From Agaribacterium haliotis (GTDB lineage: Bacteria > Pseudomonadota > Gammaproteobacteria > Pseudomonadales > Cellvibrionaceae): a stretch of DNA of 64,000 bases. A program made the position numbers and the translations under genes. The DNA lies in contig NZ_NKQJ01000001.1 of NCBI RefSeq assembly GCF_002312815.1, forward strand, positions 496,126-560,125, written 5' to 3'. The notes under the pieces are model-generated. The model saw only the letters and a list, made by a program, of their open reading frames with translations. It did no database searches and was not told the origin of the DNA. Below are positions 19,336-27,434 of this stretch, piece after piece. Each line of letters opens with the position of its first letter. Within the stretch, counting starts at the first letter, position 1.

Positions 19336-19833
19336 ATGAGCAAACTATTTGGATCCTTTCGACTGCTTAGCTGGATAGCCATTGCCTGTTCTCTGGCGGG
19401 CTCCTTATTAATGTTTATTGCCGGCGCGGTAAAAACCTATAACGCCTATATCGCAGCCTTTGCCCCGCACTTACTGCCGGCAAGCACAAGTAACTTAAAT
19501 CGCATCGACCAGGCCACAACCTATATGATCCAGGCCTTTGATGTTTTTTTAATCGCCTTGGTGTTGTACATCTTTGCCTGCGGTATCTATTCACTATTTA
19601 TTGACGATGGCAATTCAAAAACGCGCCCACCAGTGCTCGGCTGGATCCACGTGCCGTCGATCAGCCACTTAAAACACGTACTCGCCGAAGTCATCGTTAT
19701 TATTCTGTTTGTGCAGTTTCTCGAGGCTGCATTTGAGAACAACGACAACTTAAGCTGGAATTTACTGGTTCTACCGATATCCATTCTCCTTCTTGCGGGC
19801 AGTTTGAAACTACTTAATTTGAAAAAAAACTAA
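19336..19833 (+). CDS. YqhA-family membrane protein
   Basis: A 165-residue inner-membrane protein with four predicted helices, at about 11-33, 64-88, 112-130 and 141-158. The pattern QATTYMIQAFDVFLIALVLYIFACGIYSLFI matches the UPF0114/YqhA family. No biochemical role is established for the family. It is packed seven bases before the next glycosyltransferase, so it is probably co-transcribed. Confidence 0.75.
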   Translation: MSKLFGSFRLLSWIAIACSLAGSLLMFIAGAVKTYNAYIAAFAPHLLPASTSNLNRIDQATTYMIQAFDVFLIALVLYIFACGIYSLFIDDGNSKTRPPVLGWIHVPSISHLKHVLAEVIVIILFVQFLEAAFENNDNLSWNLLVLPISILLLAGSLKLLNLKKN

Positions 19834-19839
19834 CCGCTT

Positions 19840-20820
19840 ATGCCGCACACTAAGCCTGCCATCAACTGCGCCGTTTCCATTGTTATTCCGGTCTACAATG
19901 TCGGCTGCTATATCGAAGAGTGTTTAAACAGTCTGTTGCAGCAGCAGTTTGAGTTGGGCCTTGAAATTATCGTTGTCGACGACTGCTCCAGCGATGACAG
20001 CCTCGCCAAAGCCCGGCACACACTCAAACACCAAAGCAACTGTAAAATCATTGCCCTGCCCCAAAATAGCGGCTGCGCACACGCGAGGAACACTGGCCTT
20101 GAAGCGGCCTTGGGCGACTATATCGCCTTTGTCGACCCGGACGATCACCTGCCCGAGAACGCAGTTTCCCTGCTCTACCGGGCGGCAACAAAACACGGCG
20201 CCGACATCGTCAAAGGCGGGCACACGCTCTTTAGCGATGAAAAACAGAGCCTGGCTGGGCAAAATACCGATAAAGCCCACTACTTCAAAGGCCCGGCGGT
20301 ACTGAGTAATTTGTTTGCTCACGAGCTCGTTCGAGGTCACCCTTGGGGCAAGTTATTTCGCCGGCAACTGATAGAGAAGCTGCGCTTTCCGGCGGGCGTA
20401 ACCATGGCCGAAGACCTGATCTTTTGCGCCGAAGCGTTCAGCCAGGCAAAAGACCTGGTTGTATTGCCCGATATTGTTTATCACTACCGTTTGCACTCGA
20501 GTAGCTGCACGGGAAATAAATATCACAACGGCGCTTATAATGCATGGTTAGACAGCATTGAAAGCTGCGCCAGGTTTATCACAACACCCGAGCAAAAACG
20601 TCAATATCAAAGTTTGCAGGTGCGCACGCTGTTGCAAATGGCAAAAGAAAGCCGCGATATCGCTCCGGGCATGCGAAGCGACGTGCTCGCAGCGATGGTA
20701 AAACGCCAGCAAGACTGGCAGATAAACCTGCTGAGTTTGCTCACAGCGCGCGCAACACTGCCTTCGCTATTTCGTTATCAGCGCTATTGCAGTGTGCTGC
20801 GAAAACTTAAAAAAACCTGA
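19840..20820 (+). CDS. Family 2 glycosyltransferase
   Basis: A 326-residue GT-A enzyme with CAVSIVIPVYNVGCYIEECLNSLL at the N-terminus, then IIVVDDCSSDDS and the DxD motif FVDPDDHLPEN. HARNTGLEAALGDYIAF and RGHPWGKLFRR are also typical of GT2 enzymes that build surface polysaccharides. It is the last plus-strand gene of the block. Confidence 0.92.
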   Translation: MPHTKPAINCAVSIVIPVYNVGCYIEECLNSLLQQQFELGLEIIVVDDCSSDDSLAKARHTLKHQSNCKIIALPQNSGCAHARNTGLEAALGDYIAFVDPDDHLPENAVSLLYRAATKHGADIVKGGHTLFSDEKQSLAGQNTDKAHYFKGPAVLSNLFAHELVRGHPWGKLFRRQLIEKLRFPAGVTMAEDLIFCAEAFSQAKDLVVLPDIVYHYRLHSSSCTGNKYHNGAYNAWLDSIESCARFITTPEQKRQYQSLQVRTLLQMAKESRDIAPGMRSDVLAAMVKRQQDWQINLLSLLTARATLPSLFRYQRYCSVLRKLKKT

Positions 20821-20886
20821 ATAGAAAAACGAGCGCTTGCGCGGCCAAAACCCAAGCCCAAACACCTTGTTAACGCGAGACAAAAA

Positions 20887-21726
20887 CTAACTTCGGTAGC
20901 AGCCCTTAAAAAGGGCGGCAGACAAAGCCAGGCGCTTGGAAAAAGTACCGCGTGTTTTATCTCTATCTTTGAGGATTTTTAGCAGGTCCTTGCAGAAAAA
21001 CTTAAACTTTTCGCCGCCATCAAAACAGCGCTTTAACACCACACCTTTTGAGTAGGTGTTTTCTTTGCTAACAATAACGCCAGTGGAAATATCTGGGTGC
21101 ACCACTAACGCGCTAGCGCAGTGCTGCACAAGGCCGCCGGCGCGATAAATATCGCTGAGCAGCACACTCTCTTCACCCATAGTGATACCACAGCCACTGC
21201 CTACGCCCATATCCTCGCGCATGCTGACGCCGCGCTCGGCTAAAAACACCCGGTTAACCACTATTTCAAAGCTCGCAACACGGAGCCGCTGCCTGGCGTT
21301 AAGCTCAGCACCGTCCTCAGGATACACAGCGCGGCGTCCGCCCGATTCGCGCAGCGATTCAAAACACAGACAGGCCAAGTGCGAAGCGCCGGCTAGCCGC
21401 TGGCAAAGCGTTAAAAACGCGCCCTCACAAAAAACAATGTCGTCATCCATTAACCACACCCACGCGTGCCGGGCGTGTTCAAACGCTAAATTCCTGCTTT
21501 TAGTCAGGCCTTGAGTCGTGGACAGCACATAGTTTACATCGCCACTGCGCTGCCAGCGTTGCTGCAACCTAAGCGCCGCCTCATCCAGCACAAATACCTC
21601 TGGCACTTGATGTATCAGCACAATATCGAGCTCGGGCAGCACTTTTTGAGCCTGTTCAACAACCGCCTGCGCCATAAGCAGGCGGTTGCCAAAGGTCGAT
21701 ATCGCAAGCGTAAATTCGGCGGTCAT
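20887..21726 (-). CDS. Family 2-like glycosyltransferase
   Basis: A 279-residue cytoplasmic protein. It starts TLAISTFGNRLLMAQAVV and has a DxD-type motif in AWVWLMDDDIVFCEGAF. The GLTKSRNLAFEHAR stretch corresponds to the nucleotide-sugar contact helix of GT2 enzymes. Later SKENTYSKGVVLKRCFDG is not assigned. The start is ATG 21726, with GAGG seven bases upstream, and not the TTG at 21738. It converges with the plus-strand transferase ending at 20820. Its donor is unknown. Confidence 0.78.
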   Translation of the reverse strand: MTAEFTLAISTFGNRLLMAQAVVEQAQKVLPELDIVLIHQVPEVFVLDEAALRLQQRWQRSGDVNYVLSTTQGLTKSRNLAFEHARHAWVWLMDDDIVFCEGAFLTLCQRLAGASHLACLCFESLRESGGRRAVYPEDGAELNARQRLRVASFEIVVNRVFLAERGVSMREDMGVGSGCGITMGEESVLLSDIYRAGGLVQHCASALVVHPDISTGVIVSKENTYSKGVVLKRCFDGGEKFKFFCKDLLKILKDRDKTRGTFSKRLALSAALFKGCYRS

Positions 21727-21809
21727 AGTTATCCTCAACAGCTGTCACCAGCCCCAAACATCAACGGCGAGTTCAGGGCAAATTTAAGCGGCCAAGAATA
21801 CCACTTTAA

Positions 21810-22925
21810 CTAGTGCTTAAGCAGCTGCTGAAGTGGCAGTGCGGGAAGCTCAAAAAGCTCGGCAAAATCGCCGCTGATTAGCGAGCCTTTATGGGCACTG
21901 AGACCCTCGGCAAAGTTGTTATCCGCCTCAAGCGCTTTTAAAGCGCTATCTGCCAAGTGTCGAACGTAGGGGAACAAAGCGTTCGTCAGGGCCTGGCTCG
22001 ATGTTCTCGCGACGGCGCCGGGAATATTCGCCACACAATAGTGCACAACACCGTCGATCACATAGGTCGGCTCTGCGTGTGTAGTTGCACGACTGGTTTC
22101 AAAACAACCGCCCTGATCAATGGCGACATCAACCAGCACGGAACCACTCGCCAATTCGGCCAGCATGGCCCGGCTCAGTAATTTGGGCGCGGCGGCCCCC
22201 GGAATCAGCACCGCACCGACCACCACATCGGCACTGGGCAAAAGCTCCAGCACGTTTTGCTCACTTGCATACAGCGTTTTTAAGGCCGGGCCATAGAGCG
22301 CGTCTAATTCGCGCAGGCGCTCAAGAGATTTATCGAGGATATAGACGTCGGCGCCGAGCCCCATAGCCATGCGCGCAGCATTAATGCCGACCACACCGCC
22401 GCCGATCACCACCACCTTGGCCGGGGCAACGCCGGGCACACCACCGAGCAGCAAGCCGCTGCCACCCTGGGATTTTTCAAGGCAGTGCGCAGCCGCTTGA
22501 ATGCTCATGCGCCCGGCAATTTCACTCATCGGCGCCAAAAGTGGCAATTTGCCAAACGAGTCGCGAACGGTTTCAAAGGCGATGGCGGTGACCTTTGAGT
22601 CGACCAGCGCCCGGCTCAACTCCGGTTCAGCGGCCAGGTGCAGATAAGCAAACAGAATCAAGTCTTCGCGCAGAAAAGCATATTCCTGTGGCTGAGGTTC
22701 TTTAACTTTTACCAATAGCTGTACACTGGCCCAAAGCTCAGCGGCTTGTTCAACAATAGTGGCGCCGGCCTGACGGTAGAGCTCATCGTCGTAACCAATG
22801 GCACTGCCGGCGTTTTTTTCAATGAACAACTCGTGCCCCTGCTGACAAAGCTCTTTTACCACTGCCGGGGTCAGCGCAACCCTGTACTCCTGCGCTTTAA
22901 CCTCTTTTGGAACACCTATTTTCAT
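21810..22925 (-). CDS. ald: Alanine dehydrogenase
   Basis: Catalyses reversible NAD-dependent deamination of L-alanine to pyruvate and ammonia. The product is 371 residues, the usual length. It begins [20 protein letters not shown], has the catalytic Lys in [12 protein letters not shown] and His in [12 protein letters not shown]. The Rossmann motif [17 protein letters not shown] and the [19 protein letters not shown] block are present. GGAGG just before the ATG at 22925 decides the start. It is transcribed away from the bufferin operon. Confidence 0.97.
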   Translation of the reverse strand: MKIGVPKEVKAQEYRVALTPAVVKELCQQGHELFIEKNAGSAIGYDDELYRQAGATIVEQAAELWASVQLLVKVKEPQPQEYAFLREDLILFAYLHLAAEPELSRALVDSKVTAIAFETVRDSFGKLPLLAPMSEIAGRMSIQAAAHCLEKSQGGSGLLLGGVPGVAPAKVVVIGGGVVGINAARMAMGLGADVYILDKSLERLRELDALYGPALKTLYASEQNVLELLPSADVVVGAVLIPGAAAPKLLSRAMLAELASGSVLVDVAIDQGGCFETSRATTHAEPTYVIDGVVHYCVANIPGAVARTSSQALTNALFPYVRHLADSALKALEADNNFAEGLSAHKGSLISGDFAELFELPALPLQQLLKH

Positions 22926-23011
22926 TCTCGCCTCCGTCAAAGACTGTTGACTTAAGTTTACGCAAAGGCGCAATCAAATGCGCTGTCGCTTCGTTGATTA
23001 AGCAAGGCTGT

Positions 23012-23037
23012 GTAAGCCCGCCTGTTAATTACGTAAT
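23012..23037 (+). promoter_or_regulatory. Candidate ECF-type promoter of the bufferin operon
   Basis: GTAAGCC at 23012-23018 resembles the GTAAC-type -35 element used by several ECF sigma factors. CGTAAT at 23032-23037 resembles their CGT-type -10, about 14 bases apart, and the transcript would start close to 23044, near the bufA ribosome site. No good housekeeping promoter is seen in 22926-23051. Autoregulation by the operon's own sigma factor is an inference. Confidence 0.4.
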
Positions 23038-23051
23038 CAGAGGACGAAGCA

Positions 23052-23354
23052 ATGAAAAAATTCCACAAAATAAGCTTGGCGCTTAGCGCAGGACTTATTA
23101 GCCAAAGCGCGCTAGCCGTTCCCGACAGCCCCAAAGCCTGGGAAAAATGCGCCGGTATTGCCAAGGCGGGAAAAAACGATTGCGGCGCACTCAACGGCAG
23201 CCACGACTGCGCGGGTCAGGCGCAAAGTGACAATCTCGACTACGAGTGGGTATATGTGCCCGAGGGCAGCTGTGAAAAAATTGTTGGCGGACGCGTAGCC
23301 AAAATTAAGCCGGCTAAAACTCACAACAGTCCCGTCAACAAAATCGAGAGCTAA
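23052..23354 (+). CDS. bufA: Bufferin-type RiPP precursor (DUF2282)
   Basis: A 100-residue secreted protein of the DUF2282/BufA1 family. The signal peptide ends at SALA (residue 22). The core reads [20 protein letters not shown], then HDCAGQAQ and [12 protein letters not shown], giving cysteines at residues 33, 44, 53 and 74. This four-Cys spacing and the [10 protein letters not shown] motif are hallmarks of bufferins, periplasmic copper-buffering peptides whose cysteines are modified by an MNIO enzyme. The next two genes supply that enzyme and its partner. AGAGGAC before the ATG is a good ribosome site. The metal bound here is not shown by sequence. Confidence 0.92.
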   Translation: MKKFHKISLALSAGLISQSALAVPDSPKAWEKCAGIAKAGKNDCGALNGSHDCAGQAQSDNLDYEWVYVPEGSCEKIVGGRVAKIKPAKTHNSPVNKIES

Positions 23355-23358
23355 ACGC

Positions 23359-24225
23359 GTGAACAACTTCGTCCGCGGTGCCGGCCTCGGCTTGCGCCTG
23401 CCACACTGCCGCGAACTTTTGCAGCAGCGCCCCGACATCGACTGGCTGGAAATACACTGCTGTAATTTTTTGCGCAGCGAGTTCAACCAGGTAATACTCA
23501 GCGAAATTGCTGCGCATTACCCGCTGAGTTTTCACTGTGTCAGTTTAAATCTAGGCGGCCACCAGCCGCTTGACCAAGACTACTTAAAGCGCCTGCATGC
23601 GCTTTGCCTAACACTGCAACCGGCGCTGGTTTCATGTCACGCCTGCTTTAGCGCCGATGGCGGCGACTACTACCACGACCTGCTGCCGCTGCCATTTACC
23701 AAGGCCAGTCTCGACAATATCTGTACCCGTGTTAGCCAGGTTCAAGAGCGCCTCGGCCGCCCTATTTTGGTCGAAAACGTCAGCCGCTACGTCGACTACA
23801 AACACCAGGACATGAGCGAGGCCGACTTTCTTAACCAGCTTTGCCGGCGCACCGGTTGCGCATTAATTCTCGACCTGAGCAACGCCTATATCAACGCGTT
23901 TAATGTAGACGCCGATCTCAGCCAATTTTTCACCGAACTTAAACCCGGCTACGTTCAGGAAATTCATCTCGGCGGCTTTAGCGACAGGGACGGGCTATTT
24001 GTCGACAGCCACGACAGCGCCGTGGACGAAGCGCTGTGGGCCCTACTCAAACTCTATTTGGAATTCTGCCTAGACAAACACCGCACGCTCACGCCCGTAC
24101 TTATTGAGTGGGACAACAAACTGCCGCCGCTTAGCGAACTGATCGCCGAGCAACAGCGCGCCAAACAATTATTGAACTGTGTGCAGACAAAGCACGCAAA
24201 TAGGGATAGAGACCATGCAGCCTAA
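23359..24225 (+). CDS. bufB: DUF692 MNIO enzyme, bufferin maturation
   Basis: A 288-residue TIM-barrel multinuclear iron oxidase of the MbnB/BufB type, which modifies precursor cysteines. The start is GTG 23359, four bases after bufA. The likely iron ligands are in place: His59 (SFHCVSL), His94 (SCHACF), Glu139 (VENVSR), Asp172 and Asn175 (LDLSNAYINA), His203 (EIHLGGF), Asp216 and His218 (VDSHDS) and Glu250 (IEWDNK). Compared with familiar members, several flanking positions are Cys (Cys34, 35, 60, 93, 96). The order bufA-bufB-bufC is standard. Confidence 0.92.
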   Translation: MNNFVRGAGLGLRLPHCRELLQQRPDIDWLEIHCCNFLRSEFNQVILSEIAAHYPLSFHCVSLNLGGHQPLDQDYLKRLHALCLTLQPALVSCHACFSADGGDYYHDLLPLPFTKASLDNICTRVSQVQERLGRPILVENVSRYVDYKHQDMSEADFLNQLCRRTGCALILDLSNAYINAFNVDADLSQFFTELKPGYVQEIHLGGFSDRDGLFVDSHDSAVDEALWALLKLYLEFCLDKHRTLTPVLIEWDNKLPPLSELIAEQQRAKQLLNCVQTKHANRDRDHAA

Positions 24226-24826
24226 TCGCAGCGAAGCTGAACAGCCCCACCCTGCACTGACGCCGCTTCAAAAACAGTTGCAACAGTTTTTAGACTACGT
24301 CGACGACAGCCGCCAGCCGGCGGCAAAGCTCTATAAAAACTTTCGGCTTAGCAGCCTGTGCAAAGCCTTAAACGACAGTTACCCGGCGGTAAAAAAAATA
24401 CTCGGCAGCCGTTATTTTAACGTTTTGTGCCGGGTCTACGCCGAGTCGTTTCCGTCTCAGCAGTGGGATTTAAACCTCTACGGCAAAAGCTTTGCGAGCT
24501 TTTTGAGCGCTCAGCAACAAGCTCGCGCCGCGCCGGTGGCAAACTGGCCACTGCTTGCCAGTTTGGCCGAGCTTGAATACGCTTTTTGCCGCTTGTATTA
24601 CGGCGGCGATATTAAGTGCCTGAGCTTGGATCTACACAGTACAAACACTTACGCTGCACTGGACTCATCAACGCTTTTGCGGCTTGTGAACGAGCACAGC
24701 TTGGTTGAGCTTGTCGGGCAGCTGCCGGCAAGCGCACGTTATTTTGAGCTTCGCCCTTACCGGTACCGCCTCTTGTTAAGCTGTTATAAAAACCGCACAC
24801 TGCAGGCCGAGCTGTCCGAGCCGTGA
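24215..24826 (+). CDS. bufC: DUF2063 peptide-modification partner protein
   Basis: A 203-residue protein of the HvfC/BufC family that partners the MNIO enzyme and binds the precursor. The DUF2063 N-terminal domain shows LQQFLDYVDDSRQPA, then LNDSYPAVKKILGSRYF and ESFPSQQWDLNLYGKSFASFL. The C-terminal half is less conserved. The start is ATG 24215, inside the end of bufB (11-base overlap), with GGGAT upstream, rather than the GTG at 24179. The overlap suggests coupled translation. Confidence 0.9.
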   Translation: MQPNRSEAEQPHPALTPLQKQLQQFLDYVDDSRQPAAKLYKNFRLSSLCKALNDSYPAVKKILGSRYFNVLCRVYAESFPSQQWDLNLYGKSFASFLSAQQQARAAPVANWPLLASLAELEYAFCRLYYGGDIKCLSLDLHSTNTYAALDSSTLLRLVNEHSLVELVGQLPASARYFELRPYRYRLLLSCYKNRTLQAELSEP

Positions 24827-24828
24827 CC

Positions 24829-25305
24829 ATGACCGAAACCGAATTAAACAGCCTCTATCAGTACGCCATGACTCTGGCGCAAGACAGGGATGACGCCTAT
24901 GATTTACTCCAGCAAGCCTTAGAAAAGCTGCTCGATGGGCGCGCCGATAAGAACATGACTCAAGCGGCAAAAATGCACTGGCTGCGCCGAGTTATTCGCA
25001 ATCAATTTATCGACGCATATCGAAAACATCAGCGTTTTCCTGCACAGAGCTACGAAGAACACAGCAATTACGACATCAGCCCTTTAGACCTTGAACAGCT
25101 ACATATACAGCAAGACGAGCTGCACAAGCTGTGGCCCGAACTGCACGCCATCGACAGAGACATTCTCTATCACTGGGCGGTACTCGGTTACTCCACCGAC
25201 GAAGCCTGCGCCCTGCTCAATATTAAACGAGGCAGCTTTTTATCGCGCATGCACAGGCTGCGCAAATTCTGGCAAAAGCGTCAACTTGAAGAGGGCCGGA
25301 ACTGA
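24829..25305 (+). CDS. ECF-type RNA polymerase sigma factor
   Basis: A 158-residue sigma-70 family protein with regions 2 and 4 only. Region 2 spans NSLYQYAMTLAQDRDDAYDLLQQALEKL and MHWLRRVIRNQFIDAYRKH. Region 4 is a helix-turn-helix, YSTDEACALLNIKRGSFLSRMHRLRKF. The ATG at 24829 is used; a GTG at 24823 that overlaps the bufC stop as GTGA is an alternative. It is embedded in the bufferin operon and ends overlapping the next gene, so it probably controls this operon. Confidence 0.9.
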   Translation: MTETELNSLYQYAMTLAQDRDDAYDLLQQALEKLLDGRADKNMTQAAKMHWLRRVIRNQFIDAYRKHQRFPAQSYEEHSNYDISPLDLEQLHIQQDELHKLWPELHAIDRDILYHWAVLGYSTDEACALLNIKRGSFLSRMHRLRKFWQKRQLEEGRN

Positions 25306-25961
25306 TGTACTCTAAACAGACTCATGCACTTGACGCTGCGGTGAAAAACGAAGTTGAGCAACATACGCTCGACGATCAACAACTGCTGCAACTGCAGCAC
25401 TTGCTAAGCAAGCAGGCAAACGCCAACGGCGCGACGTTTATGCGCCACAAACGCGTGTTTTTTGGCGCTGCCGCGGTTTTTGTTATCGTTTTTGCCCTGT
25501 TCTTTTACCTCAACAGTCAACCCGAAAACCTACACCGAGCCATCGCCCGCGAAGTAGTCAGCAATCACTTAAAACTCAAACCACTCGATCTAACAAGCAG
25601 TGACTGGTCTAAAGTTAGAGGCTTTTTCACCCTGCTCGATTTTTCACCTAGCAACTCTAAAAATATTCAACAGCGCAGCTCTTTGCAGCTGCTTGGTGGC
25701 CGCTACTGTTCAATTCGAGGAGAACAAGCGGCTCAGCTGCGCTACACACAGTCGGCAGATATCACAGCAGATAGCAGCGATCAAAGCGATGCAAGTTCAG
25801 CCAATGTCGCCACACTTTACCAAGCCGCCTACGACAGCCAGCTATTTGGCGCTATACCTAAGCGCGGTGACGCCGTAGTTGTACAGGAGCGAGGGCTCCA
25901 AGTCAGCATGTGGCAGGAAAACGCGCTGCTGATGGTCTTGGTCGAAACCATAGAAAACTAA
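25305..25961 (+). CDS. Putative membrane anti-sigma factor
   Basis: A 218-residue protein whose start overlaps the sigma-factor stop (TGATG) with GAGGG as ribosome site. A cytoplasmic stretch of about 48 residues precedes one transmembrane helix (VFFGAAAVFVIVFALFFYL), then a periplasmic domain with GGRYCSIRGEQAAQLRY. No zinc-binding HxxxCxxC motif of classical anti-sigma factors is visible. The topology and coupling to the sigma gene support an anti-sigma role; it could sense copper or a periplasmic ligand, which is inference. Confidence 0.72.
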   Translation: MYSKQTHALDAAVKNEVEQHTLDDQQLLQLQHLLSKQANANGATFMRHKRVFFGAAAVFVIVFALFFYLNSQPENLHRAIAREVVSNHLKLKPLDLTSSDWSKVRGFFTLLDFSPSNSKNIQQRSSLQLLGGRYCSIRGEQAAQLRYTQSADITADSSDQSDASSANVATLYQAAYDSQLFGAIPKRGDAVVVQERGLQVSMWQENALLMVLVETIEN

Positions 25962-26121
25962 GATCGGCCGCGGCCAACTCCACGACAAGCTGGCACCAAT
26001 GACTCAACTATTAGCAGCGCAGTACCGGTTGCTCGCCCCTGCTTTTAATTCAATAGCGATTCATTCAATTGCAACAACTTCAGCGCATGTTTATTAGCAG
26101 GCCCGCGCCCGAGGAGAATTT

Positions 26122-27183
26122 GTGCAAGATACAAATCAAAAGCGAAAAAAATCCCGCGTTGACACGGATACAAACAGCGAGCCCGTAAACCCGGAGCACG
26201 TCGCCACCCACATGACAGCAAATTGGCTCAGCGCCGCACCCGAAACTAGTGCTGCAGAGGCACTTAAACAGATCAGGCAGTTAAATAACCCATACGACTT
26301 ACACGATGTGTATCTGTGTGACAACAAGCAGTTGCTGTGCGGTAAAGTATCACTAAACACACTGATCCGCGCCGATAAAAATACGCAACTTGCCCAGTTG
26401 AGCCAAGCAACGCTCTTAAGCGTCGGTGCCAGCGACGACAAAGAGCGCATTGCGCAGTTGTTTCGCCAACAGCCCTCGCTTCTCAGCCTGCCTGTTGTCG
26501 ACGATCAAGGCCACATGATTGGCCTGATCAAACACAGCGATGCACTGGCAATTCTGGTCGATGAAGACCAGGAGGATATGGACCGCATTATGGGGGTCGT
26601 GGGTTCGGGCAGCAGCTTGACCTATCGAGAACTCAGTGTCGGCGATCATATTCGCAACCGTTTGGGTTGGCTGGTGGGCCTCGCCCTGCTTGGTTTTGTC
26701 TCTGGCTCGATATTAATGCGCTACGAAAGCGCGCTCGACGAGCTGGTCATCCTCGCCATCTACTTGCCGATGTTAGCCGATACTGGCGGCAACGCCGGAG
26801 GCCAGAGTGCGTCGATTATTATCCGCGCACTGGCACTCGGCGAACTGAGGCTTAGCGACCTGTGGCGCGTACTCTATAAAGAATTGATTATTGCGCTTGG
26901 CCTTGCCGCCGTACTTGTACTTATTGCCAGCATGAGAATCTGGCTGCTAACCCCGGAGCACCACGTGCCCGCTGAGCTCAGCCTCGACCGCATTATGCTC
27001 TGCATCGGCCTGGCACTGGCAATACAAGTGTTGAGTTCAAATTTAATTGGCGCAGCACTGCCGCTCGCAGTACACGCTTGCGGCCGCGATCCTGCGGTGA
27101 TTGCCAGCCCGGCCATTACCACCATTGTCGATATCAGCGGTTTGTTAATCTATTTTTCGCTGGCGAGCGCACTGCTGCTTTAA
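26122..27183 (+). CDS. mgtE: MgtE-type magnesium transporter lacking the N domain
   Basis: A 353-residue transporter. After a basic N-terminal tail come two CBS domains (about residues 30-155; MTANWLSAAPETSAAEAL, and LPVVDDQGHMIGLIKHSDAL). Five transmembrane helices follow from about 180. The family signature LPMLADTGGNAGGQSASIIIR and the membrane Asp in TTIVDISGLLIYF are present. The typical MgtE N domain of about 130 residues is absent, so magnesium gating may differ. The start is GTG 26122, with GAGGAG five bases upstream. Confidence 0.9.
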   Translation: MQDTNQKRKKSRVDTDTNSEPVNPEHVATHMTANWLSAAPETSAAEALKQIRQLNNPYDLHDVYLCDNKQLLCGKVSLNTLIRADKNTQLAQLSQATLLSVGASDDKERIAQLFRQQPSLLSLPVVDDQGHMIGLIKHSDALAILVDEDQEDMDRIMGVVGSGSSLTYRELSVGDHIRNRLGWLVGLALLGFVSGSILMRYESALDELVILAIYLPMLADTGGNAGGQSASIIIRALALGELRLSDLWRVLYKELIIALGLAAVLVLIASMRIWLLTPEHHVPAELSLDRIMLCIGLALAIQVLSSNLIGAALPLAVHACGRDPAVIASPAITTIVDISGLLIYFSLASALLL

Positions 27184-27185
27184 AA

Positions 27186-27434
27186 CCCTCTCTATAAGCA
27201 ATGTTGTTCACTTAAGTGCAAGCTTCCCGGAACGAAGCTTGAGAGGGCTTTCTTGGGACGCCGTAAGCCCGTCCATGGGGGCTTCGCCGCCGCATCCGGC
27301 AATTGCTCCTGCATTGCCCTAATAAGCTACATCCATGTAGCGACCTTGTGGCAGAGACCCAATCAAACCCACTTCAGCTTCGCTCCTACCATCTCGTTAC
27401 ATCATTTAGTGAACTGTGTTGTCTCTATAAGGGC
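27186..27434. repeat. Candidate MITE-like intergenic element with hairpins
   Basis: The 241 bases between mgtE and the next gene hold no convincing gene. TCTCTATAAG occurs as a direct repeat at 27189-27198 and 27422-27431. Just inside are near-inverted ends, GTTCACTTAA (27206-27215) and TTAGTGAAC (27406-27414). Inside are hairpins: AAGCTTC...GAAGCTT, AAGCCC...GGGGGCTT and GCTACAT-CC-ATGTAGC. The layout resembles a miniature element with a target duplication, but no other full copy lies in this window. Confidence 0.5.
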
